Source: Bacillota bacterium
GTDB taxonomy: Bacteria; Bacillota; Sulfobacillia; RBS10-35; JAJYVN01
Reading direction: 5' to 3'
Assembly: GCA_021827805.1 (NCBI GenBank)
Contig: JAKAUG010000342.1
Span: 1-6,855 of the forward strand
DNA: 6,855 nucleotides
The translations under genes were made by a program, and so were the position numbers. The notes below the pieces were generated by a model that was not told the DNA's origin, did not search any database, and worked only from the letters and a program-made list of their open reading frames with translations. Below, piece by piece: positions 1 through 5,723 of the stretch (positions are counted from its first letter, which is position 1; each line of letters starts with the position of its first letter).

Positions 1-719
1 CCGCCGCCGCCGCCGCCCGCGCCCTGGGCACCGCCCGCGCCGCCGTTGCCTCCGGCTGACGTGGTATGGGTCGCGCCCACCGCGCCGCCCGTGCCGCCGA
101 ACCCGGCGGCGGTGCCGCCGGCGCCAGCGCTGCCCGCGTTGCCCGCCGTGTCGATCGCGCCGACGATGCCGGTGCCGCCCGAGCCCGCCGCGCCGTTGGT
201 TCCATTGGCGGCCGTACCGGCGCCCGCCCCGAGGGCGCCGCCGTTGGCCGTGATGCCGAATGCGGCCGTATTGCCGCCCGCCGTGCCGTTGCTGCCGGCC
301 GTCGCGGTCGAGGCGGACGGCGCCCCGGCCCCGCCAGTGCCGCCCGCGCCGACCGTGATGGTGTAGGACGCGCCCGGCGTGACCGCGGCCCAGCCCTGGA
401 TGAACTCTCCGGAGCCGCCGCCGCCGCCGACGAAGGCGGAGTCCGAGCCGCCGCCACCGCCGCCACCACCGGCGCCCCACGCCTGCACAAACGCGCGGTT
501 CACGCCGGGCGGCGCGACCCACGTGCCGGAGGCCGTGAACACGGCCTGCTGCGCCAGCGTGTCGGCGCCGCCATTGGTCACGTCGAACTGCTGCTTGGAG
601 GTCCAGGGCCCGCCAGCGTCCTCCTGGGTCTGGATCGTGACGGTCTGGGCCACGTCGTCCGACTCGATGCGGGCGAAGCCGGGGCCGAACTGCGTGTTCA
701 GGTTCTGGTAGGTCTTCAC
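1..719 (-). CDS. Glycine-rich phage fibre-like protein (3' part off the left edge)
   Basis: Open frame read from a GTG at 717-719 to the left edge without a stop, so 239 residues are visible and the C-terminus is missing. The start is chosen because AGGAGG lies 9 bases upstream (about 729-734). Residues 1-65 are ordinary mixed sequence (VKTYQNLNTQFGPGF...). Residues 66-85 carry an FTASGTWVAPPGVNRAFVQ segment followed by WGAGGGGGGGG. From there the protein is almost all Gly, Ala, Thr, Asn and Ser. The motif of a Trp plus 'V-PPGV' strand leading into W-GAGGGG is typical of the glycine-rich domain found in phage tail-fibre and minor virion proteins, which I infer as the role. The left-edge CCG repeat encodes a Gly run in this frame. 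The gene sits just after a terminator-like hairpin, so it probably has its own promoter or depends on read-through. The exact receptor or structural role cannot be told. Confidence 0.8.
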   Translation of the reverse strand, partial: MKTYQNLNTQFGPGFARIESDDVAQTVTIQTQEDAGGPWTSKQQFDVTNGGADTLAQQAVFTASGTWVAPPGVNRAFVQAWGAGGGGGGGGSDSAFVGGGGGSGEFIQGWAAVTPGASYTITVGAGGTGGAGAPSASTATAGSNGTAGGNTAAFGITANGGALGAGAGTAANGTNGAAGSGGTGIVGAIDTAGNAGSAGAGGTAAGFGGTGGAVGATHTTSAGGNGGAGGAQGAGGGGG

Positions 720-761
720 GGGATTACTCCTCCTTTTCGGGCCGAGGACCAAGGGCCGGGA

Positions 762-805
762 GGAAAAGGAAAGGGCCGGCCCCGCCTGGCGCGGAAGCCG
801 GCCCT
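762..805 (-). terminator. Rho-independent-type terminator after the com-like gene
   Basis: A 9-bp perfect inverted repeat (AGGGCCGGC at 772-780, GCCGGCCCT at 797-805) encloses a 16-base loop. On the minus strand it is followed directly by TTTCCTTTTCC, a U-rich tract in RNA. It lies 25 bases past the stop of the com-like gene and before the ribosome binding site of the glycine-rich gene. It would therefore end, or partly attenuate, transcription of the terminase operon before the fibre-like gene. Confidence 0.75.
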
Positions 806-830
806 CAAGGGCTCTCGGTTGTGGGGGCCG

Positions 831-1031
831 TCACACGGGAGACGGGCGGCGATGGTCGCGGCGCGTGCCGAGCCTGCGCTCGACGACCCGCCGCTCGCCC
901 GCCTCGAACCGCAGGTCCGTCAGGGCGTTGCAGTCGTGGCACTTGATCTGCACGCGGCCCTGCACGACCGCCTCGCGGAACATGAGCCGGCCGCAGTCGT
1001 GGCAGCGCAGGTCGCGCAACTCCTCACCCAC
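831..1031 (-). CDS. Com-like zinc-finger regulator (Mu Com family)
   Basis: Encodes 66 residues from a GTG that overlaps the end of the upstream gene by 8 bases. It carries two CxxC knuckles: C10-H-D-C13 and C31-H-D-C34, 17 residues apart. The surrounding text RDLRCHDCGRLMFREA and VQIKCHDC follows the pattern of phage Mu Com, which starts with the same 'IRC..CNKLLF' layout. Mu Com is a small zinc protein that binds the mom mRNA leader and turns on its translation. The C-terminus (after residue 45) is Arg-rich and could bind nucleic acid. No mom-type modification gene is visible here, so the RNA target is unknown. No good Shine-Dalgarno precedes the GTG, so translation is probably coupled to the gene before it. 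A strong terminator follows. The family call is confident; the regulatory role is inferred. Confidence 0.8.
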   Translation of the reverse strand: MGEELRDLRCHDCGRLMFREAVVQGRVQIKCHDCNALTDLRFEAGERRVVERRLGTRRDHRRPSPV

Positions 1032-1209
1032 CGGCCGTCCGCCGCCGTGGCGCGGCGGCTTCCTCCGCCGGCCGCTCCTGGTCGCGGACGGCCAGCAGGG
1101 TGTCGAGCACGTCCTGTTCGCGCTGCAGTTCGTCGCGCGCGTCCAGGATGTTCGCCTTGAGTTCGATGATCCGGTTCCGGTGCGCGGCGATCTCCTGGTC
1201 GAGCGTCAA
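1024..1209 (-). CDS. Short coiled-coil protein of unknown function
   Basis: 61 residues from a TTG start. The TTG is preferred to the longer upstream frame because it overlaps the previous stop as TTGA and has GGAGG 9 bases upstream. Residues 3-45 (LDQEIAAHRNRIIELKANIL...) are a continuous charged helix with heptad-like spacing of Leu/Ile/Val, which predicts a coiled coil. The tail after residue 46 is Pro/Ala/Arg-rich. I do not recognise a family. Small coiled-coil proteins near terminase genes are sometimes virion accessory or regulatory proteins, but nothing here decides that. The end overlaps the com-like start by 8 bases, so the two are translationally coupled. Confidence 0.7.
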   Translation of the reverse strand: MTLDQEIAAHRNRIIELKANILDARDELQREQDVLDTLLAVRDQERPAEEAAAPRRRTAGG

Positions 1210-1496
1210 GGCGCTTGCCCTCCCGCGGCCTCCTGTTGCATCGCGGACTGGAGCGGCGCGGCGGCCGGCGCGAACATGACGCGGCGGCATATCGCCTCCG
1301 CCTCCAGGCCGCTGACCGGCTTCGCCGGGTCGTGCTGTACCTCCAGGCGCCCCAGGCCGACACGGCCGTCAGGCGCGATGGCGCCCTCGATGACGATGCG
1401 GAAGGGCCTCGCCTCCGGCGCGGGCTCCGCCGGGCGCGGTTTCGCCAGCGTCACGCCGCCGCGCACGGCCTCGCGAAGCCTCGGGGCGTCACGCAC
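1206..1496 (-). CDS. Hypothetical phage protein, 96 residues
   Basis: GTG start 3 bases after the terminase large-subunit stop, with purine-rich GGAAGGCGGG upstream inside the end of the terminase gene. Residues 30-52 (around RPFRIVIEGAIAPDGRVGLG and RLEVQHDP) look like two or three beta strands joined by a turn. A short helix follows (GLEAEAICRRVMF), then an Ala/Gln-rich tail. No catalytic or metal-binding motif is visible and I recognise no family. It overlaps the next gene as TTGA and so belongs to the terminase operon. Tight coupling to terminase suggests a structural or packaging accessory role, but this is inference only. Confidence 0.65.
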   Translation of the reverse strand: MRDAPRLREAVRGGVTLAKPRPAEPAPEARPFRIVIEGAIAPDGRVGLGRLEVQHDPAKPVSGLEAEAICRRVMFAPAAAPLQSAMQQEAAGGQAP

Positions 1497-1499
1497 GGT

Positions 1500-2840
1500 C
1501 TAGCCCGCCTTCCGGCTCCTTGCCTTGGCCTCCGCGTAGTACTGGTGCAGCCCGCTCCAACTGCTGGCGGCCTCCAGGGCCGCCAGGGAGCAGGCGTCCA
1601 CCTGGTCATCGTGCTTGCCGTCGGGGAACGCCAGGAGTTCGCCCTCCAGCGCCTGCAGCCACTCGGCGCCCTGCCGGTGGTAGACCTTGCCAGAGCGGTA
1701 GCGGCCGGCGGCGAGGTTGGCGCGGGCCACCTTGTCCCGGTCCGGGCGCACGGCGCGCACCGGGAGCCCGGCGCGCTGCGCGTCCTGGATCAACGCCTTC
1801 TGGTACCCCACGTCCTCGACAGCCGCCCAGGACACCGGGTACCGCTGGCAGAGCTGCCGCAGCAGCGGGAGCTGGTCCGGCCCCTGGATGCGGTCGCGCA
1901 GCAGGTCCACCAGCAGTAGGTCCTGCTCCGGCGTGAGTTGCCAGACCGCCATCACCGTGTAGTCGGCGGAGGTCCGGGTGCTGACCGCGAGGTCCACGGT
2001 CAGAAAGCAGGTCCCCGCGCCGTGCGGCACGCGCCGCTCGCCCTCCGGTTCGGCCAGCACGCGCTCGGCGAGCGCGGGGTCGTCGCGCCAGTAGCGGAAC
2101 CACTGCCGGCGGAAGACGCTGCCGCCCTCGCGGACGAACTGCGCCTCCACCTCCTGCATGTACTCCTGCGCGCCCATCGTGGCCCGCAGGGCCTCGATCT
2201 CGGCGGGGTCGATGCGGGGGTTGCCGGAGGTCGGTGCCTGCCACCGCTGCCAGTCGGGCAGCGTGGCCGCCTGCTCGAACACCTCCCAGAGCCAGTTCTG
2301 CCCCTTCGGCGTGCTCACGAGCAGCGCCCAGCCCTTGCGGTCGGCCAGCGCCGGCCGCAGGGCCTGCCCCCAGGTCTCCGGCACGCACAGGGCCGCCTCG
2401 TCCAGCACCAGGCCGTCCAGGCCCGCGCCGCGCAGGAGGTCGGGGTTGTCCGACGACTTCACCGTCACAGCGCCGCCGCCAGGCAGCAGGATGCGGCGCT
2501 CCGTCTCCGACTTGTCCACCCACGCGCCCTGCAGGCTCCACTTCAGCTCGCGCCACACGTCCGACGCCTGGCCGAAGGTCGGCGCGACCCACCAGATATT
2601 GCCGCCGTGGACGGCGCCCTTCAGCGGGCGCCCTGGGCCCCCGTGGCCCGCCACGCACGCGATGAGCGAGAGCAGGGTCTTGCCGTAGCGGCGGCCGGCG
2701 ATGACGACCTTCCACCGCGCGGGGCTGTCCAGGACCTCCTGCTGGTGCGGCAGCGGCGTTGGGACGCGAACCGTGACCTCGCGCACGCCGCCCGAGGCCG
2801 CCGCCCGCGCCTGCTGCGTGCTCTTGCGCTCGCGCGGCAC
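1500..2840 (-). CDS. terL: Terminase large subunit (packaging ATPase and nuclease)
   Basis: Motor protein that cuts concatemeric phage DNA and drives it into the prohead by ATP hydrolysis. 446 residues from the chosen GTG. ATPase half: deviant Walker A AGRRYGKT (48-55), Walker B LVLDEA (144-149, D147 and E148), and coupling motif STPKG (176-180). RNase H-like nuclease half: acidic residues D283 in TVDLAVS, E342 in AVEDVG, and D411/D412/D415 in GKHDDQVDAC. All key residues are present, so the protein should be active. Start choice: the frame stays open to a GTG at 2963, but that would overlap the membrane-protein gene by 55 bases. The GTG at 2838-2840 has GAGG 8 bases upstream and gives a normal length; GTG at 2849 is another option. 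It is separated from the small subunit gene by about 2.3 kb of small genes, which is unusual. Confidence 0.95.
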   Translation of the reverse strand: MPRERKSTQQARAAASGGVREVTVRVPTPLPHQQEVLDSPARWKVVIAGRRYGKTLLSLIACVAGHGGPGRPLKGAVHGGNIWWVAPTFGQASDVWRELKWSLQGAWVDKSETERRILLPGGGAVTVKSSDNPDLLRGAGLDGLVLDEAALCVPETWGQALRPALADRKGWALLVSTPKGQNWLWEVFEQAATLPDWQRWQAPTSGNPRIDPAEIEALRATMGAQEYMQEVEAQFVREGGSVFRRQWFRYWRDDPALAERVLAEPEGERRVPHGAGTCFLTVDLAVSTRTSADYTVMAVWQLTPEQDLLLVDLLRDRIQGPDQLPLLRQLCQRYPVSWAAVEDVGYQKALIQDAQRAGLPVRAVRPDRDKVARANLAAGRYRSGKVYHRQGAEWLQALEGELLAFPDGKHDDQVDACSLAALEAASSWSGLHQYYAEAKARSRKAG

Positions 2841-2908
2841 GGCCGCCACCTCGCGGTAGCGGCTCCAGGCCGTCTGGGTTGGGGACTCAGAGGGCGCGGG
2901 CGGCCGGC

Positions 2909-3313
2909 CTAGCCGACCTCCACCCTGTACCGCACCGCCACGTCCTCGGCGCGCGGATCCCACTCCACCCGCAGGTCCCGCACCGTCGCCCGCAGCGGCC
3001 CGCTCGGACCCATCAGGCCGCCCACGACCGCCCCGTCACGCACGCCCATCCGCTCCAGCGCATCCCGCAGCCGCTCCGCCGACGCCGGCACAGGAGGCCT
3101 GTCGGCCGCGCGCAGGGCGTTCGCCGCCCCGTCCAGCCAACTCGCCGCCTGCGCCCGCAGAGACTCCGCCTGCGCCGCCGATACCGACTTCACGGCGCGC
3201 GCCAGCCGCCGCCGCAGCACCGACATCACGGCAAGCGTCACCGCGGCCACGGCCCCGTAGGCCAGCAGCGCGCCAGCCGCGACGGAAAGGACCCGGAAGG
3301 CGAAGGGCGTCAC
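2909..3313 (-). CDS. Small single-pass membrane protein
   Basis: 134 residues from a GTG with GGAGG 7 bases upstream; the longer frame beginning at 3388 lacks such a site. Residues 8-33 (VLSVAAGALLAYGAVAAVTLAVMSVL) form one strong hydrophobic segment followed by RRR, predicting an N-out/C-in membrane anchor. Residues 35-70 are an Ala/Arg-rich helix (VKSVSAAQAESLRAQ...), possibly a coiled coil. The C-terminal 60 residues end in alternating strand-like sequence (ATVRDLRVEW, DVAVRYRVEV). I recognise no family. A single anchor plus a cytoplasmic helix could suit a lysis, superinfection or assembly role, but there is no endolysin nearby and I would not choose among them. It ends about 70 bases before the preferred terminase start. 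Confidence 0.75.
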   Translation of the reverse strand: MTPFAFRVLSVAAGALLAYGAVAAVTLAVMSVLRRRLARAVKSVSAAQAESLRAQAASWLDGAANALRAADRPPVPASAERLRDALERMGVRDGAVVGGLMGPSGPLRATVRDLRVEWDPRAEDVAVRYRVEVG

Positions 3314-3459
3314 GGGCGCACCTCCATCAGCCGAGTAGGCCGGCGTTCGCCTCCGGCGCGCCACAGGTCGGGCGGCGTCGTCTGGCACGCTCTGCCGCCG
3401 TCCCGCGCACCGATGCGGCCAGCGCGCCGAGAAGCGAGCGCCGCGTCATGCCGGCGCAT
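3310..3459 (-). CDS. Alternative 49-residue frame over the same DNA
   Basis: ATG at 3457-3459 sits directly behind a GGGGAGGGGG tract, and the frame ends in a GTGA overlap with the membrane-protein start at 3313. It encodes 49 residues, Arg-rich, ending ...TTPPDLWRAGGERRPTRLMEVRP. By hand count about 80% of codons end in G or C, the same as the competing 40-residue frame. Either this or the 3327-3449 frame is probably real, or both are translated as nested genes. The binding-site spacing of about 4 bases is shorter than elsewhere in the window. Confidence 0.35.
   Translation of the reverse strand: MRRHDAALASRRAGRIGARDGGRACQTTPPDLWRAGGERRPTRLMEVRP
3327..3449 (-). CDS. Possible 40-residue protein, ATGA-coupled
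   Basis: ATG at 3447-3449 overlaps the previous stop as ATGA. The frame runs 40 codons to a TGA that lies 13 bases before the start of the membrane-protein gene, with that gene's GGAGG just after the stop. The N-terminus MTRRSLLGALAASV has twin Arg followed by a short hydrophobic stretch; the rest is Arg/Ala-rich (AERARRRRPTCG). Spacing on both sides fits the style of this operon. Against it, an overlapping frame in the same DNA (3310-3459) has equal third-position GC, and the peptide matches no family I know. Confidence 0.4.
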   Translation of the reverse strand: MTRRSLLGALAASVRGTAAERARRRRPTCGAPEANAGLLG

Positions 3460-3814
3460 CCCCCTCCCCGAGCCTCCACGCCTCACCGGGCCGCAGGGCG
3501 ACGATCTTCCCGGTAACTGGGTTGACCACGCGCGACACGCGGAACGGCCCCTCCGGCACCGGGAACGTCTCGCGCGTGCCGTCTGGCCGCAGCGCCCACG
3601 AACGCGCGGCATTGCCACGCGTCATGGCGGCCGTGAACGCATCCACGTCCTCCGCCGGCATCTCCATCCAGTCGGGGTCCGCCGCGAACATGGCGTGGCA
3701 ATCCTCCAGCAGGCCCAGAACGCGCCAGATCGGACCGTCGCCGGAACGCAACGGTACGTGGTGACGACGGCTCTCCACTGCATCGCCGCCGACCAGAAGC
3801 TCTGCAGCGCTCAC
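3446..3814 (-). CDS. Hypothetical protein, 122 residues
   Basis: The GTG start (VSAAELL) has GGAGG 7 bases upstream and a GTGA overlap with the stop of the preceding gene's restored frame. Central region 28-66 is mixed helix with acidic patches (FAADPDWMEMPAEDVDAFTAAM). Residues 68-113 look strand-rich and end with a short repeat-like piece (VVNPVTGKIVALRPGEAWRL). The C-terminus has no membrane segment or Cys cluster, and I recognise no family. The same frame stays open upstream to 4039, so a longer reading (197 residues) is possible, but codon use and the binding site argue for two genes. The end overlaps the next start as ATGA. Confidence 0.7.
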   Translation of the reverse strand: MSAAELLVGGDAVESRRHHVPLRSGDGPIWRVLGLLEDCHAMFAADPDWMEMPAEDVDAFTAAMTRGNAARSWALRPDGTRETFPVPEGPFRVSRVVNPVTGKIVALRPGEAWRLGEGDAPA

Positions 3815-4039
3815 GCCGGCACCTCCAGGCGGTCGAACGGCGCGACGGCCCCTCGCGCGCAGTCCGTAGAATGCACCCACACGCCGACGCGCGCCTCTGT
3901 AGCACTCCACGGCGCACTCGTTGCACGCCGCCAGGACGTACCCGCGCTCAGGATCGGGCGTCACCCGCATCGCCCGCAGGCCGTGTTCCGGGCACGGGTC
4001 GATGCTCGCTAGGTCCACACTCCAGAGCGTGGCGCTCAC
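3811..4039 (-). pseudogene. Small Cys-rich protein, probable frameshift near 3890
   Basis: Begins at a GTG with GGAGG 7 bases upstream and a GTGA overlap with the previous stop. The first 50 codons read well (VSATLWSVDLASIDPCPEHG...), with C16 and a CNEC-AVEC cluster (C39, C42, C46) suggesting a small zinc-binding fold. About 89% of codons end in G/C up to roughly 3902; downstream the same frame falls to about 56% and becomes Arg/Gly-rich. The +1 frame there has about 88%, reads VGVWVHSTDCARGAVAPFDR, and ends in a TGA that overlaps the next GTG start. Total length 229 bases is one base too many for a whole frame. So one extra base, a programmed +1 shift, or a sequencing error in the GGCGCGCG run is likely. 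The product would be about 75 residues; function unknown. Confidence 0.55.
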
Positions 4040-4380
4040 GGCACGGCCTCCTTCGGCGGCCAGTCGCGCAGGGCCGCGAGGAACGAGGCGGCGGCCATCC
4101 GGTAGTTCGGCAGCTCCCGCGTGTGACCGTGCGAGGCGAAGTCGCCACGCCGCAGCCGCTCGGCGAAGAACTCCACGGCGGCAGGGTCGTCGGGGGAGGG
4201 GAGGCGCGCGAAGCCGGCGGCGCGGAGGTCGGCCTCGGTGGCGAGCCCGCACGACTCGGGGTAGTCCCCCTGGTCCTGCGCCATGAGCGTCGCCGTCACC
4301 CTGCGGCTCCCGTCTGGGTTGCCGTGCTGCTTGGCGTGGACGAGCTGGATCGGCCGCACGACAGACGCGCTCACGGCACG
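4032..4380 (-). repeat. 14-bp direct repeat at two gene junctions
   Basis: GCGCTCACGGCACG (plus strand) occurs identically at 4032-4045 and 4367-4380. Each copy spans a stop/start overlap, read on the minus strand as CGTGCCGTGAGCGC. A partial copy (GCGCTCACG followed by CCGGCACC) marks the third junction, near 3807-3822. Each upstream protein ends in ...VP or VPA and each downstream one begins VSA. The feature covers both full copies and the gene between them. Confidence 0.7.
4036..4374 (-). CDS. Hypothetical phage protein, 112 residues
   Basis: GTG start (VSASVVRPIQLVHAKQHG) overlapping the stop of the Tad2-like gene as GTGA, with CAGGT upstream; the longer frame to 4425 lies inside that gene and is rejected. 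The N-terminal 35 residues look strand-like. Residues 45-80 are acidic and helical (EADLRAAGFARL, AAVEFFAERLRRG). The C-terminus ends in a helix (NYRMAAASFLAALRDW) and WPPKEAVP. No known motif or membrane segment is visible. It is locked between the Tad2-like gene and the Cys-rich gene by one-base-shifted overlaps with matching junction sequence, so all three are co-translated. Confidence 0.7.
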   Translation of the reverse strand: MSASVVRPIQLVHAKQHGNPDGSRRVTATLMAQDQGDYPESCGLATEADLRAAGFARLPSPDDPAAVEFFAERLRRGDFASHGHTRELPNYRMAAASFLAALRDWPPKEAVP

Positions 4381-4823
4381 ACCTGCCAGTCTTCGGCAAG
4401 GAGGTCGGTTTGGCTCGCCAGCCACGGGATACGAGAACCGTTCGGATAAGCCGGATGCCCAACGGGATACTCGATGTAGACGTATGGGTGCGTCATCTTG
4501 CTGTTCTCGTCAGGGCGTTGCAGGAGCAGCCACATGCCCTTGCCGTTCCAGCCGCTCCGGCAGACGCGCCTGCCCGCCTTCAGCAGGCGTATGGCGTCTG
4601 AGAAGTCCGTACACCCCTGCGCCGTTGTCATGGACTCCATGGCGCGCCGGGCTGCCGCCCGCCACTCGTCCTTCTCCTCGTCGCAGGCCACCGCCCAGGA
4701 CGCCGGAGGCGGAAGCATGGCCCCGAACAGCGCCTCCGCGACCTTCTCTGCGGTCGCCGCTCCAGGCACGATGTACCGCAGCACGGGCCGATGGTCGTAC
4801 CTGCGGGCCTTGTCGCCTGCCAT
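4371..4823 (-). CDS. Protein with C-terminal DUF2829/Tad2-like domain
   Basis: 150 residues from ATG with AGGAGG 6 bases upstream (the GTG three bases earlier is too close to it). Residues 73-149 match the DUF2829 (Tad2-like) family: FSDAIRLLKAG, GWNGKGMW (91-98), a PYVYIEYP strand, and the hallmark WLASQTDLLAEDW (134-146). Phage Tad2 proteins inhibit Thoeris defence by binding the cyclic ADP-ribose-type signal made by ThsB. Many family members are untested. Residues 1-72 form an extra N-terminal part with a helical piece (KDEWRAAARRAMESM) of a kind common in small phage proteins. The fusion is longer than a stand-alone Tad2 domain, and how the parts work together is unknown. The call of the fold is confident; anti-Thoeris activity is inference. 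Confidence 0.82.
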   Translation of the reverse strand: MAGDKARRYDHRPVLRYIVPGAATAEKVAEALFGAMLPPPASWAVACDEEKDEWRAAARRAMESMTTAQGCTDFSDAIRLLKAGRRVCRSGWNGKGMWLLLQRPDENSKMTHPYVYIEYPVGHPAYPNGSRIPWLASQTDLLAEDWQVVP

Positions 4824-4850
4824 CACGCACCTCCTGGGTGTCAGGGCCTG

Positions 4851-4982
4851 CTACCGCCAAACCGCTCCCAGCCGCCGCCACGCGCGCAGATCCCGCCAGT
4901 ACCGCACGCGCCACCACAGGTACAGCCACAGCGGACGCCGCGCACGCATCACGCGCCGCAGGTCGCCGAACGTGACTTCCAT
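4851..4982 (-). CDS. Trp/Arg-rich 43-residue protein
   Basis: ATG at 4980-4982 with GGAGG 10 bases upstream, ending in TAG 27 bases before the Tad2-like start. The sequence is MEVTFGDLRRVMRARR, then PLWLYLWWRVRYWRDL, then RAWRRLGAVWR. It has 6 Trp and about 12 Arg in 43 residues and almost no acidic residues after position 7, so it is strongly cationic and amphipathic. It is shorter than 60 codons and easy to overlook. I recognise no family. Such composition is seen in membrane-active or nucleic-acid-binding peptides, but neither is shown. Codons ending in G/C dominate and the ribosome binding site is good, which supports real translation. Confidence 0.6.
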   Translation of the reverse strand: MEVTFGDLRRVMRARRPLWLYLWWRVRYWRDLRAWRRLGAVWR

Positions 4983-5080
4983 GGGCTGGGAACCTCCAGA
5001 GGGGTGCAAATTTCTGCGGTTGACGGTGCGTGGTGAAACCCAGGCGCCGGTGCGCAGGGGCGGGTGGGTGTCGCGCGGGC

Positions 5081-5105
5081 TAGCGGTAATTGAGCGTTAT
5101 CGCTA
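5081..5105 (-). repeat. Inverted repeat over the small terminase stop codon
   Basis: TAGCGGTAA (5081-5089) and TTATCGCTA (5097-5105) are inverted copies with one mismatch and a 7-base loop. The stop codon of the small terminase gene lies in the right arm. No U-run follows in the minus transcript, so it is not a classic terminator. It may be a processing or attenuation hairpin. The rest of the gap down to 4983 shows only the ribosome binding site of the Trp/Arg-rich gene. Confidence 0.4.
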
Positions 5106-5723
5106 CCCCGCGTCAGCCGCCTTCGCGGTGCGCTTGCCACCGCGTTTCTGCTGTTCGCCTTGCGGCTCAGGCGTTACGTCAATCACATCGCGTGAGTGCC
5201 AGTTGTCATCGAAGGCTACCGTGATTCGTACATCGCCCTGCATGCTTACTGCCAGAGCGTCTCTGCGACCGAACCACTCAGGCCAACGCCGTTCTAACAT
5301 CCACGCCCAGCGTTGCCAGTCATTCGTGTTGGCGTGCTGCAGCCGATCCGCGCACGCTACCACCGCACCGGCTTCAGCCTCTTTTAGCGCACTCGCTAAC
5401 CGGCTGTGCAATGTATCTCGCCCGATCGCCAGGTCCGCTCGCCCCTGTGCTTGCCAGTCCGCCAGCGTGCCGTCGCTGACACCCGCCACGGACGCCGCGA
5501 CCGCGAGCGGGAGGCCGAGGCGCAGCGTGGCGACGATCTGGTCGGTCTTTGCGGCGTCCAGGGTGCAGCGCCGGCCGGGACCGGGTGCGAGGCGGTTCCA
5601 GCGTTCCTGCTCGTCCGGTGGCAGGTTGGCGATGAGGTACTTGTCGCGTGTGGCGGCGACCATGGCGCGTTTGGCGCCTCGTGCGCCTTTGGTGCGGCGG
5701 CCTGTCGCCGTCGCCACCGCCAT
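5103..5723 (-). CDS. terS: Terminase small subunit-like DNA-binding protein
   Basis: Recognises the packaging site and delivers DNA to the large subunit. 206 residues from an ATG with GGAGG 8 bases upstream. Residues 1-25 are basic. Residues 58-92 form a helix-turn-helix (TDQIVATLRLGLPLAVAASVAGVSDGTLADW), followed by a helical region (HSRLASALKEAEAGAVVACADR) and QRWAWMLERRWPEWFGRRD at 136-154. The Ala-Glu helix followed by WxLERRxPExxGRR is typical of small terminases of many prophages. The C-terminus is strand-like, then Lys/Arg-rich. The frame stays open to 6053, with another ATG at 5942 that has AGGAG upstream. That 73-residue extension is Pro/His/Arg-rich and probably not protein. Confidence 0.82.
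   Translation of the reverse strand: MAVATATGRRTKGARGAKRAMVAATRDKYLIANLPPDEQERWNRLAPGPGRRCTLDAAKTDQIVATLRLGLPLAVAASVAGVSDGTLADWQAQGRADLAIGRDTLHSRLASALKEAEAGAVVACADRLQHANTNDWQRWAWMLERRWPEWFGRRDALAVSMQGDVRITVAFDDNWHSRDVIDVTPEPQGEQQKRGGKRTAKAADAG

Noticed and set aside
1..360. CCG-rich repeats as a possible CRISPR or satellite
   Set aside because: The irregular repeats are the codons of a Gly/Ala-rich protein; there are no constant repeats or spacers.
66..1160. Long plus-strand open frame of 364 codons
   Set aside because: Arg/Ala/Gly-rich with no family features; it is antisense to four minus-strand genes with good starts.
3446..4462. Single 338-residue minus-strand protein
   Set aside because: Its first part runs through the Tad2-like gene and the 112-residue gene in the wrong frame and is Arg/Pro-rich; internal GTG starts with GGAGG mark separate genes.
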